DNA of 36,092 bases. It comes from a virus. Shown here one piece after another: positions 8,661 to 18,800 of this stretch. Position 1 is the stretch's first letter, and every line of letters starts with the position of its first letter. Both the position numbers and the translations under genes were made by a program. Location: the IMG/VR virus record IMGVR_UViG_3300037585_000519, positions 1-36,092 of that record. One strand, written 5' to 3'. The notes beneath the pieces were generated by a model. The model was given only the letters and a program-made list of their open reading frames with translations, was not told the DNA's origin and did not search any database.

Positions 8661-10139
8661 ATGGCAATTACAAGTCCTAGTCCTTATAATTCAAGAGCAG
8701 CTTCTGTACAAGCAACTACTTCTGATAATTATTTGGACATACAAACTAATGGGTGGGCACAGCAATACCTTCCTGACCTAATGGCCAAAGAAGCTGAGGT
8801 TTTCGGACAAAGAACAATCTCGGGTTTTCTTGCTCAAGTAGGTGCAGAAGAAGCTATGTCTGCAGACCAAGTTATTTGGTCAGAACAAGGTAGATTACAT
8901 CTATCTTACAAAGGTACTATCGGTACTGCTAATATTAGTACTATTCAAATTGATACTGATATTGATGGTAATGATGCTGGTACTACTCACGGTATTAGAG
9001 TTGGAGATACAGTTATAGTAGCTTCACCAACGTTAACTGCGAAATGTTATGTTTCTGTAGTTGATGCTGATGGCGCTTCTACAGCTACATCTTCTGGTGG
9101 TGCAACAGATTTTATTACTGTTCAACCTTACTCTCACGAGCATTTAAACGATGTTGGTTTCGGTGATTCAGACAATTTAACTATTATGGTTTATGGTTCT
9201 GAATACAAAAAAGGAACATCATTTAATACTATGACTAACAGAGATGGTTCTAACAAACCTTCTTTCACTACATTTACTAACAAACCAATTATCATGAAAG
9301 ATAAATTTGAAGTATCAGGATCTGATGCTGCTCAAATTGGTTGGGTTGAAGTATCTGGTGAAGACGGACAAAACGGTTATTACTGGTACTTAAAAGCTGA
9401 AGGAGACACTAGATCTCGTTTTAATGATTATTGTGAAATGTCATTAATAGAAGCTGAAAAAGCTGCAACAGCATCTTTATCTTTAGGTGGTGTAGTAGGT
9501 ACTGATGAAAGACAAGGTACTGAAGGTTTATTTTCTGCTATCGAGTCAAGAGGTCATCAATCATCTGGTGTTACTGGTGTTAACGCTGCTACTGATTTAG
9601 CTGAGTTTGACGCTATTTTAGCAGAGTTCGATAAGAATGGTGCTATTGAAGAAAACATGATGTTTGTTAATAGAGCAACAGCTCTTGCAATAGATGACAT
9701 GCTTGCTTCAATGAATTCTTACGGAGCTGGTGGTACTTCTTATGGAGTATTTGATAACGACGAAAATATGGCATTAAACTTAGGTTTCTCAGGATTTAGA
9801 AGAGGTTCTTATGACTTCTATAAATCTGACTGGAAATACTTAAATGACATGGCTACAAGAGGTGGTATCAACGATAGAAATACTGTTGGTGCTATACGTG
9901 GTGTTATGATTCCAGCTGGAACATCTACTGTTTACGATCAGCAATTAGGAAAGAACTTAAAAAGACCTTTCTTACACATGCGGTTCAGAGCTTCTAACAC
10001 AGAGAGCAGAAAAATGAAAACTTGGGTTACAGGTTCAGTTGGTGCTGTTTCATCTGATTTAGATGCTATGACTGTAAACTTCTTAACTGAAAGATGTTTA
10101 GTTGTACAAGGTGCTAATAACTTTATGTTATTGAACTAG
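8661..10139 (+). CDS. Major capsid protein
   Basis: 492 residues. The icosahedral shell protein, presumably HK97-fold. Evidence: location after portal and scaffold; even composition rich in Gly, Ala, Thr and Ser; an N-terminal arm followed by LPDLMAKEAEVFGQRTI, a long helix typical of Bacteroidota podovirus capsids; and a strong terminator immediately after the stop, as expected for a highly expressed gene. Codon use looks more uniform here (GGT, GCT, TCT) than in flanking genes, also consistent with high expression. Residues about 85-180 are beta-rich (DTDIDGNDAGTTHGIRVGDT, VVDADGAST) and may be an inserted domain on the shell surface. No N-terminal processing site is obvious. Confidence 0.85.
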   Translation: MAITSPSPYNSRAASVQATTSDNYLDIQTNGWAQQYLPDLMAKEAEVFGQRTISGFLAQVGAEEAMSADQVIWSEQGRLHLSYKGTIGTANISTIQIDTDIDGNDAGTTHGIRVGDTVIVASPTLTAKCYVSVVDADGASTATSSGGATDFITVQPYSHEHLNDVGFGDSDNLTIMVYGSEYKKGTSFNTMTNRDGSNKPSFTTFTNKPIIMKDKFEVSGSDAAQIGWVEVSGEDGQNGYYWYLKAEGDTRSRFNDYCEMSLIEAEKAATASLSLGGVVGTDERQGTEGLFSAIESRGHQSSGVTGVNAATDLAEFDAILAEFDKNGAIEENMMFVNRATALAIDDMLASMNSYGAGGTSYGVFDNDENMALNLGFSGFRRGSYDFYKSDWKYLNDMATRGGINDRNTVGAIRGVMIPAGTSTVYDQQLGKNLKRPFLHMRFRASNTESRKMKTWVTGSVGAVSSDLDAMTVNFLTERCLVVQGANNFMLLN

Positions 10140-10152
10140 TATTTATTTAAGA

Positions 10153-10190
10153 TAGGGGCAGCTAAAACGCTGCCTCTATTTTATTTTTAT
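10153..10190 (+). terminator. Intrinsic terminator after the capsid gene
   Basis: A ten-base-pair stem (TAGGGGCAGC with GCTGCCTCTA, one G-U pair) closes a six-base loop (TAAAAC) and is followed by a T-rich run (TTTTATTTTTATT). It begins 14 bases after the capsid stop codon. Its expected role is ending or attenuating the terminase-to-capsid transcript, and possibly stabilising the capsid mRNA 3' end. Confidence 0.85.
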
Positions 10191-10212
10191 TAATTATATT
10201 ATATATTATATT

Positions 10213-11040
10213 ATGACAAAGAAAAAAATGACTGAGGTTGAAGAACCTGTAGTTGAAGAAACAGTTGCTGTTAAAGAACAGCCTAAAGTTAAAACTCCTA
10301 AAATGGAGGTTAAGCCAAAAAATACTTGGGAAGTTAAAGATAGAGTTTATCATTTAAAAGGTAAAACACCTCTTTCAAAAACAATAAAATCAGCTAATAT
10401 ATATTGGTTTGATGAAGAGAAGGGTTACGAAAGAGAATTAAAATATTGCTCTAATCAAAGAACATGTTTTGTTGATGAAATGAAAGGCGATCAAAGATTG
10501 GAGCATATTATTTTTAGAAATGGTACGTTATCAGTACCACGAAATAAAGTAATACTACAAAAACTTCTTTCTTTATATCATCCAATGAGAAATATAATCT
10601 ATACAGAACATCAACCTATAAAAATAGCGGAAAACCAATTAGATTGGTTAGAGTTCGAAATTGAGGCGTTAAAGTTAGCTAAAGATATAGATATCGATTT
10701 AGCTGAAGCTATAATGAGAGTAGAGATTGGATCTGAAGTATCTAAGATGAGTTCTAAGGAACTTAAAAGAGATTTGTTACTATTTGCTAGAGGTAATCCA
10801 AAATTATTTATAGATCTAGTTACAGATGAAAATATACAACTTAGGAATTTTGGTATAAAATCTGTAGAATCAGGAATAATAAGATTATCAGGAGATCAAA
10901 GAACTTTTTATTGGTCATCTAATAATAAAAAATTATTAACTGTTCCTTTTGACGAGCATCCATATTCAGCGTTAGCTGCTTGGTTTAAAACTGATGAAGG
11001 TATGGAAATTTATTCTAATTTAGAAAAAAGAATGAAATAA
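10213..11040 (+). CDS. Head-associated protein of unknown function (275 aa)
   Basis: Unrecognised. The first 35 residues are a Lys/Glu/Val/Pro linker (VEEPVVEETVAVKEQPKVK). A compact alpha/beta part follows, with IYWFDEEKGYERELKYCSNQ at about 63-82, then RNGTLSVPRNKVILQKLLSLYHP, and a helical C-terminal half. The gene sits between capsid and connector genes and is bracketed by intrinsic terminators on both sides, so it is probably expressed by read-through or from its own promoter in the A/T-only leader at 10191-10212. Candidate roles are head completion, decoration or an internal head protein; nothing in the sequence discriminates. It has two Cys residues (in KYCSNQRTC) but no metal-site pattern. 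Confidence 0.65.
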   Translation: MTKKKMTEVEEPVVEETVAVKEQPKVKTPKMEVKPKNTWEVKDRVYHLKGKTPLSKTIKSANIYWFDEEKGYERELKYCSNQRTCFVDEMKGDQRLEHIIFRNGTLSVPRNKVILQKLLSLYHPMRNIIYTEHQPIKIAENQLDWLEFEIEALKLAKDIDIDLAEAIMRVEIGSEVSKMSSKELKRDLLLFARGNPKLFIDLVTDENIQLRNFGIKSVESGIIRLSGDQRTFYWSSNNKKLLTVPFDEHPYSALAAWFKTDEGMEIYSNLEKRMK

Positions 11041-11053
11041 AACTAAATCACTA

Positions 11054-11069
11054 GTTAATTCGAATTAAC
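11054..11069. repeat. 16-base perfect palindrome
   Basis: GTTAATTCGAATTAAC reads identically on both strands. It lies 14 bases after the stop of the 275-aa gene and 7 bases before the terminator stem. It could be a protein-binding dyad or an accessory hairpin. It carries a TTCGAA centre that is also a restriction-type palindrome, so chance in A/T-rich DNA is possible. Confidence 0.6.
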
Positions 11070-11075
11070 AAAACT

Positions 11076-11107
11076 ATAGCCACCTTAACGGGTGGCTATT
11101 TTTATTT
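11076..11107 (+). terminator. Intrinsic terminator before the tail genes
   Basis: A perfect nine-base-pair stem (ATAGCCACC with GGTGGCTAT) closes a six-base loop (TTAACG) and is followed by TTTTTATTT. It follows the 275-aa gene by 35 bases and precedes a putative promoter by 23 bases, so it separates the head unit from the connector/tail unit. Confidence 0.88.
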
Positions 11108-11130
11108 AAATACTAACCTTTCACTTTATT

Positions 11131-11152
11131 ATGTAACTATATAATAGTAAAA
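11131..11152 (+). promoter_or_regulatory. Putative promoter/regulatory element, copy 1
   Basis: A 22-base block (core TGTAACTATATAATAG) is repeated without mismatch at 21408-21429. It contains the dyad ACTAT-ATA-ATAGT and a TATAAT hexamer at 11140-11145. The block ends 9 bases before the ATG of the 249-aa connector gene and follows a terminator, which is where a new promoter would be expected. I find no good -35 hexamer or Bacteroidota -33 box, so a phage-specific recognition factor is possible. Confidence 0.5.
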
Positions 11153-11161
11153 TATAAACAA

Positions 11162-11911
11162 ATGGCAATAAGTGTAGATACAGTATATCAAAAGGTATTA
11201 GCTATGGCTAATAAAGAACAAAGGGGTTATGTAACGCCGCAAGAATTTAACTTGTTAGCGGATAAGGCTCAAAATGAAATTTATGAAAATTATTTTCATG
11301 GAGTAAAGATGTCTGAAGCAAAACCTAAAAGACTTGAAAATTACGCAGATGAGTTAGAGATGCTAGAAGAAAAACTCCATCCATTCCATTACGATACTAC
11401 TGCAAAGACCAATAATGGTACATTAACTCTACCGTCTACATATGGTATACAGAAACTTATTAGTATAACAAGGGGTAATGGTACTAGAGTTACTCAAATG
11501 AACAAAGATCAAATATCTTACACTGAGAATCACCCTTTAACAAAAGCTACACAAACAAGATCTGTATTTGTTAGAGAAGATGCGGGTACTGTTACTATAT
11601 ATCCTCCAGCTTCTTCTTCAACATATAATATCATTTACGGAACTAATTTACCTGGTTTAAATAATGACTATGAACAGTTTGAGGTTAGTTATTATAAGAC
11701 GCCTACAGCACCTAAATGGGGATATGTAGTTGTTAATGAAAAGGCTTTATATAATAGTAATACTAGTACTAATTTCGAGCTGCACATTTCTGAAGAAGAA
11801 AATTTAGTACTAAGAGTATTAATGTTAGCTGGATTAACAATAAAGCAACCAGATATAATACAAGCTGGGGGTCAGGGAGCGCAAATGATTAAACAAGAAC
11901 AAAATAGTTAA
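11162..11911 (+). CDS. Head-tail connector (adaptor/ring) protein
   Basis: 249 residues. The N-terminal helical part reads TVYQKVLAMANKEQRGYVTP and QEFNLLADKAQNEIYENYF. This pattern, as I recall it, recurs at the start of connector proteins of Bacteroidota podoviruses and resembles adaptor proteins such as T7 gp11 or P22 gp4. A beta-rich middle follows (GTLTLPSTYGIQKLISITRG, then VFVREDAGTVTIYPPAS). The final 40 residues are helical (NLVLRVLMLAGLTIKQP). Expected role: a dodecameric ring below the portal that joins it to the tail nozzle. It is the first gene after a terminator and the repeated promoter-like element. Function is inferred from position and pattern. Confidence 0.65.
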   Translation: MAISVDTVYQKVLAMANKEQRGYVTPQEFNLLADKAQNEIYENYFHGVKMSEAKPKRLENYADELEMLEEKLHPFHYDTTAKTNNGTLTLPSTYGIQKLISITRGNGTRVTQMNKDQISYTENHPLTKATQTRSVFVREDAGTVTIYPPASSSTYNIIYGTNLPGLNNDYEQFEVSYYKTPTAPKWGYVVVNEKALYNSNTSTNFELHISEEENLVLRVLMLAGLTIKQPDIIQAGGQGAQMIKQEQNS

Positions 11912-11913
11912 TT

Positions 11914-12813
11914 ATGGGATTATTAAACGGAACAACACAGGCTACTTATTATAATTCAAATAATTCTGGTAATTATGGTAACTATCAATTTATAAGTCTA
12001 GATCATATTATAAATGGTTTTATAGTATCGTATGTTGGTGAGGGAAAGATAATACCTAAAGTAAATAGAACCGACGTTCAGTTCCATGCCATGAGAGCTA
12101 TACAGGAACTCTCATATGATGTATTTAGATCTATCAAAGCTCATGAAATAGAGGTCCCAAATACACTCAAAATGATCTTACCTCAAGATTACGTTAACTA
12201 CGTTAAATTAGCAAGAGTTGACAGTAAAGGTATAGAGAGGGTTTTATATCCTACAGGGAAAACGTCTAATCCATTTGCTATAACACAAGACACTGATGGT
12301 GTATATCAATTTACTGATACTGATAGCGACGGTGTAGCCGATACTCTAACAGAGCAATCTACAGGAAGTGATACATGGGCCAAATTTAAAGATCAAGTGG
12401 ACACTGATGTTTATGCTGATGACACAACTGATATAGAAATAGATAACAGAGGTAGAAGATATGGATTAGATCCACAACATGCACAGTCTAATGGTACTTT
12501 TTATATAGACCATCTTAGAGGGTATATACACTTTGGCTCTAGTTTAGCTGGAGATACTGTCATATTAAAATATGTTAGTGATGGCTTAGGTACTGATGAT
12601 GAAATGGTAGTACATAAGTTTTGTGAAGAAGCTTGTTACAAATGGATAGCGCATGGTATACTATCTACAAAATCTAATATACCAGAATATTTAGTTGCAA
12701 GATTTAAAAAAGAAAGATTTGCTGAATCTAGAAAAGCAAAAATAAGATTATCAAATATTAAAATAGAAGAGTTTACTCAAGTATTAAAAGGAATGAGTAA
12801 GATAATAAAATAA
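11914..12813 (+). CDS. Second head-tail connector/ring protein
   Basis: 299 residues. Contains LPQDYVNYVKLARVD at 89-103, a stretch I associate with ring/connector proteins of crAss-like and related podoviruses, followed by GIERVLYPTG. Residues about 126-143 are Asp-rich, with DTDSDGVAD at 135-143 matching the DxDxDGxxD calcium-loop pattern of thrombospondin type-3 repeats. The C-terminus is helical and basic. It starts 2 bases after the preceding connector and is followed by the nozzle gene, so the three probably assemble in sequence beneath the portal. An alternative is a tail-tube-like protein. No membrane or signal segments. Confidence 0.65.
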   Translation: MGLLNGTTQATYYNSNNSGNYGNYQFISLDHIINGFIVSYVGEGKIIPKVNRTDVQFHAMRAIQELSYDVFRSIKAHEIEVPNTLKMILPQDYVNYVKLARVDSKGIERVLYPTGKTSNPFAITQDTDGVYQFTDTDSDGVADTLTEQSTGSDTWAKFKDQVDTDVYADDTTDIEIDNRGRRYGLDPQHAQSNGTFYIDHLRGYIHFGSSLAGDTVILKYVSDGLGTDDEMVVHKFCEEACYKWIAHGILSTKSNIPEYLVARFKKERFAESRKAKIRLSNIKIEEFTQVLKGMSKIIK

Positions 12814-12819
12814 TTCGAT

Positions 12820-15800
12820 ATGCCTGAAATTAAACATGTATTCCAATCCGGAAAAATGAACAAGGACATAGACGAAAGACTTGTTCAAAATGGTGAATAT
12901 AGGGATGCTTTAAATATACAAGTTAGAACAACGGACGCTAACTCCAGTGGGGTTGGTGACGCTGGCACTGCTCAAAATATAAAAGGTAATAAATTTATCG
13001 CAAGTGGTGTTACTTACACGAAGAGTTATAAAGATGATGATAACTCTGGTAGTAAAGATTACACTAGAATAATTGGAAGTGTCGCAGACGAGGCTAATGA
13101 TCGGGCTTTCTTTTTTGTCGCGGACCCACTACCATTTGACGGTATACATCATGGTGTTCCATATTCTGATATAGTAGCAGAAAGCCTTAATGATGATGGA
13201 TCAACTCGTCTTGGTTACTCGCTTAGACAATGGAAAGATAGTATATTTGAAATAAACTATAATCCGCCAGTGGGTAACACTCAAAATCACGATGCTATAT
13301 TTACAGATGTTTATATGATCACAGCTACTTACTCTGATATGGTAGGTCCTGAGAATACTAGTGATTCGACTGATTACGCTTACCTGACTGTGCGTAACCA
13401 ACTATATGGCGCTCGTAATATAAGAATAGGTATGTCACTCCACGCTTGGGATACTAATGGTAATCATTTATTATGGCATTCTAGAACGTTACCAGATGGA
13501 TCTGTAATTAAAGAGGAGGGGGTTAAAGTTATTAATATAGTAGAAGACCCAAATAATGCAACAAATAACTTAATAGTTTTAGCAGAAAAACAAACAGAGG
13601 ATTTAGAAGAAAAATGCGTTGCTATGAAGTTTTTTAGTGAAGAAAGAGTATTAGAGTTTGACTACTATAAGAGATCAGAAAATACTTTACAAAGAATTAA
13701 AAATACACTAACTGGTATTAATATTCTAGACGATATGTTATTTTGGACCGATGGCGTTCATGAACCAAAAAAAATTAATATTGAAAGATCTAGAGAAGGA
13801 ACTGTAAATGATACTATTCACACACAACTTTACGTAACACATCCTGTAACTGGAGACATTGTTATAGTAACAGACGATGATATAGAACCTAACTTATTAT
13901 CAGCTGATATTAAACAAGAAAATATTACGGTAATAAAACAAGCACCTACATCAGCGCCTAAATTAAAATTAGCAACTAGTGATAGAGCTAGTGACACTAC
14001 ATTCGAAATAGACCACAATTTTGTGAGTGATACTTTATTAGTGCCTACTGAAGGTTCTATAATAAATGATATAACATTTCCCTCTACTATAGACTGTAGA
14101 GTAGATGATGTATTTAAATTTACAGCTGACAACCTTTTTGCTAACGAACCTATGGTAGTAAGGGGTAAAGTTATTAGCGTTGAAGAATGGCCAGATGTAG
14201 TGATTAGACTATCATTTGTTAGTGATGATGTGGTAGAGATAAATCCTTTAGATTGGGAAGTTGAGTTAGAGCAAAGAAAACCTTTATTTGAAACTAAATT
14301 CGGGAGATTTGGTTATAGATATAAATATGATGATGGAGAATATTCTTCTTTCTCGCCTTGGTCTGAACTTGCTTTTTTACCTGGAGATTTTGAGTATACT
14401 CCTAGTAAAGGTTATAATAAAGCTATGACTAGTAATGTTAGAAGTCTAATAATAACTGATTTTGTACCTAATGATGTAAGTGGTATTATCAACGGTGGGG
14501 AAAATATAAATCCAATAGTATCTATAAAACCTAATGACATCAAAGAGATTGATATACTTTGGAAAACTACGGATAATCAAAACGTTTATGTAGTAAAATC
14601 CATAACTAGAGCAAAAGATATAGAATGGACAGCTGATGAAAACGGTTCTATGTCAGTAACCTCTGAAATGATACATAAAGTACTACCAGCGAATCAAACT
14701 CTTAGAGGTTGGGATAATGTACCTAGAAATGCAATAGCTCAAGAGATGACGGCTAATAGATTAATATATGGTAACTATATTCAAGGTTATGATATACTAA
14801 TACCATTTGGATTAAAGCAATCTATAAAATCTAATAACATACAATTTCCTAGTCCTAAAAAATCTATAAAATCAAGTAGAAATTATAAATTCGGCGCAGT
14901 ATTCGGAGATAAATATGGTAGAGAAACACCTGTTATAGCTAGTGGTTATAGAAACCCATTAGATGAATTTAGCGAAAACGAATTACAAGAAAATATAACT
15001 GGTGATTTAAATGTACCAAAAAATTTATCATCATCAAGTAATAAATTTCAATTAGAACAAAGTTGGAGTGGTAGTGAGCCACCAGATTGGATGAATTATA
15101 TAAAGTATTTTGTAAAAGAAACGTCTAATGAATATTACAATCTAATAATGGATAGATGGTACGATGCGGAGGACGGTAATGTTTGGGTAGCTTTTCCGTC
15201 TGTTGATAGAAATAAAATTAGTGAAGAAACATTTTTAATATTAAAAAATGGTCATGGTAATCAAAACCCTGTTACTGAGGAAGCTAGATATAAAGTTATA
15301 GCAATTGAAAATGAAGCCCCAGATTATATAAAGACTGTAAACAATGATTTTGATTTAATTAAAATATCTAGAGATAAAGTTTATAATGACTTAGTAGGTA
15401 ACATAAGTGATGCTATACCGGATCAATTAATTGCTAAAAAAACAATAAAATTAGAATCCGCAGAGTGGGATGAAACTGCCCCTGAAGTTAAAGATTTTAA
15501 AGGTATTGCTAAAGTTAGGATTGTAGGCACATATAATAGCGCTTCGGAAGGAGCTGTTAGTGAATATAGCCCTTGGAGAAATATAACAAAGATAATAAAT
15601 AAAGACGATGACAGGGGTGTGGTTCTTAGAGAGGCATTTGAAGAGGTTGATGTTAATATGTACCAAAAATTAATTTTAAAACTGTCAACTCCTTCAGAGC
15701 TAATAGACAACAAAGCTGATGCTGATGATACAGCGAGTATTCATTACATACAATACAGTTTAGAGTTTAGAGACGCTATTGTAGAAAACAAACCTCAATT

Positions 15801-18800
15801 TGATGGTAGATTTTTTGTTAAATTAGAAAAAGATTCAACATTAGAAACTTCAGTATTAGGCAGTCAAGTTAGTTACGAAGTAAAAAATACTTATAAAGTA
15901 GCTTATATAGCCGCAAGGCAAGTTAACCCTGCTGATAGTGATGAAGATGAAGTAGAGAGCGTGGGTACTTATTCTGGGGTTAATTGGAGCACGTACACAG
16001 ATGGTGGAGCGAATATATTTACTACAAATGAAATAGACACTATAGGTGGTACTGGAGACAATGATGTGTTAAATTACAATAGTCTTGATAATTTAACCGG
16101 TGATCTTCCAGCGGTTCCAAGTGCTGGTGTGACGGTAAATAGTATTAACGAAGACGCTAATGACACGCATTCTATTTACGGAGATGACAAAAATCAAGTA
16201 GTATCTTTATTTGGACCTGGTGATCATAGTTCAAATAACTTTCAAACACAGCAATTTTGGAATTGGTGGTGGGATCAAGGTAGTAACTTACTTGGTGAGG
16301 GTAATAACACAGCTAGAGATACAAATATATTTATAGATGAGGCACCAGCTTATAGCGGTTTTAGTTTGATTAAGGAAATAACGGGGCCAGATGATAATCA
16401 GTATAAAAGACAAGTACTACAAGCTTTGGGCTCAGGAGGACAACCTATTAGTCACCTTATAGATAATAATATATACGGACCTTATCCGGGAACAGGAAAT
16501 GGTGACAGTACTGAAGCTACGTATCCAAATCCAGCTTACAATCTTGAATGGAGTGAGAGTAGTGGTGAGAATCAAAACTGGTTACCATCAGGATTAAGTC
16601 AGGGTAAGGCTACAACAGATGGCCATTTAGGTCAGTTTACATTTTCCGTTATTAAAGATGATTGGGATAGTATTTCTACAGATTCTTTATTTAAATCAGA
16701 TATGACAACACCTGGTACGATATTTACATTTGCGAATGATCCTAACCCAGGAAATCGTTATAAAATAATAAATTACCAATTAACAACTAATTGGCTAGAT
16801 GGATTTGAAGATTTCGGTGAATTTTCAGGAATGAACCTAGATATAGAAAGTACGAACTTCTCTGCTACAGATGATCCCTTGAAAAAAAGATACTCAATAA
16901 TAACTAGATTTTGTAGATTAGATGATAATAATAACGAATTAATAAATGAAGGAATAGACACCACACAGTGGGACCCAAGAGGTGATGTTAGGCACGATGG
17001 TATAGGTAGTTTAGAAATACAAGTATTAGCACAAGTTGGTAATTTTGATTTATCAGATAAATCATTGGCTACTAATGCGGCTTGTTGGGAAACGGAACCG
17101 AAAGAAGATGTTGGTTTAGATATATATTACGAGGCGAGTGAAGGGATTCCTTTAAGACTAGATGATAAAAAAGACTTAACAATTTTTACAAAACCAGGTA
17201 AAAAATCAAATGCTAGTCATATTGAGATACATAGATCTTATAAAAAGATAGAATCATCTACTGTGCCTTTTTTAAATAGAATTATAGGTAATGATGGTGT
17301 TCACTTGCAATACCAACAATACGAATATATAGGTGGTGTATTAACACCTGGTTATAACGTAGATTTTAAAAGTGCTGCTATAGGAGACATGATTCATTTT
17401 ATTCATAGATCTAATCCTTATAGTAGTGGCGTGGTAGTTAAATCTAAAATAATAGATTTTTATGATACTCTAAGTTTACCTGGGAATACGGAGATACCTA
17501 TTCCATCACCAAGGGGTTCTTTTACCGCAACACCACAACCTGGTGTTCAAGATGGTTTTACGCAATTATATAATGCTCCAACAATTTTTGAAGGTGAAAG
17601 CTTGTTAGGTGCTCAAATACTTAGTCCTAATTTAGCTGGGGTTAGCATTGTTACTGATATTGGTAATGGTTATATTACGATAACTGGTAAATATGCTTTT
17701 CCTGAAGGCTTTAATCCACTAACTGAACCAACACCACCTGCTAATTTTGAGTTTTATATTAATAAAGGATGGTATAAAATAGATACGAATGTATGGAAAT
17801 ATCCTGTAGAATTAGGGTGGTTTAATTGCTACTCTTTTGGTAATGGTGTGGAATCTGATAGAATACAAGATGATTTCAATGCGCCGACTATTGACAACGG
17901 CGTAAAGGTGTCATCTACGTTTTTAAATTATGGAGAAGAGCATATAGGTAGTGGATTGATATATTCTGGATTATATAATTCCATGTCGAGTGTTAATGAC
18001 TTGAATGAGTTCAACATGGCAGAAAAAATAACAAAAAATCTAAATCCAATATATGGTTCGATACAGGCATTGAAAACTGCTGAAAGAAATTTAACTGTAC
18101 TCGCTGAAGATAAAATCATAAAAGTTTTAGCAAACAAAGATGCTATATATAACGCTGATGGTAATCCTCAATTAACAGCAACAAATAGAGTATTGGGAGA
18201 CGCAAATCCTTATTCAGGTGATTATGGTATATCTAAGAATCCAGAATCACTAGCATGGGATCAATATAGATTATATTTTACGGATAAACAAAGAGGAGCT
18301 GTATTAAGACTGTCCAACGATGGATTAACGCCTATATCAGAAATTGGTATGAGCGCATATTTTAGAGACCGTATGAAAAAAAGCGACTCTATGTTAGGTA
18401 CATTTGATACTATTAGTGGCGAGTATAATTTAACTCTTGATTCAGGTTGGCAATGGAATTCTACTATTGATCCACCAGTAACAATATCTTTTAACGAAAG
18501 ATCTAAAGGTTGGACTAGCTTTAAATCTTTTATACCTTCAACTGGTTTATCAGTTAATGGTAGATATCTAACAACTCCAGGTAGTGATGGTTATGATGGA
18601 ATGAAGTTAGCCCCATGGGAACATTATGATGATAATATTGAAAGAAATAATTTTTATAATACACAGTATGGATCTGAGATAGAAGTTGTATTTAATGATC
18701 AACCTAGTATTATTAAATCTTTTAAAACTATTAATTACGAAGGTACTCAATCTAAAGTAAATAAGTACACTGGTTCAACTGAGTCATATGGAGCAGATGC

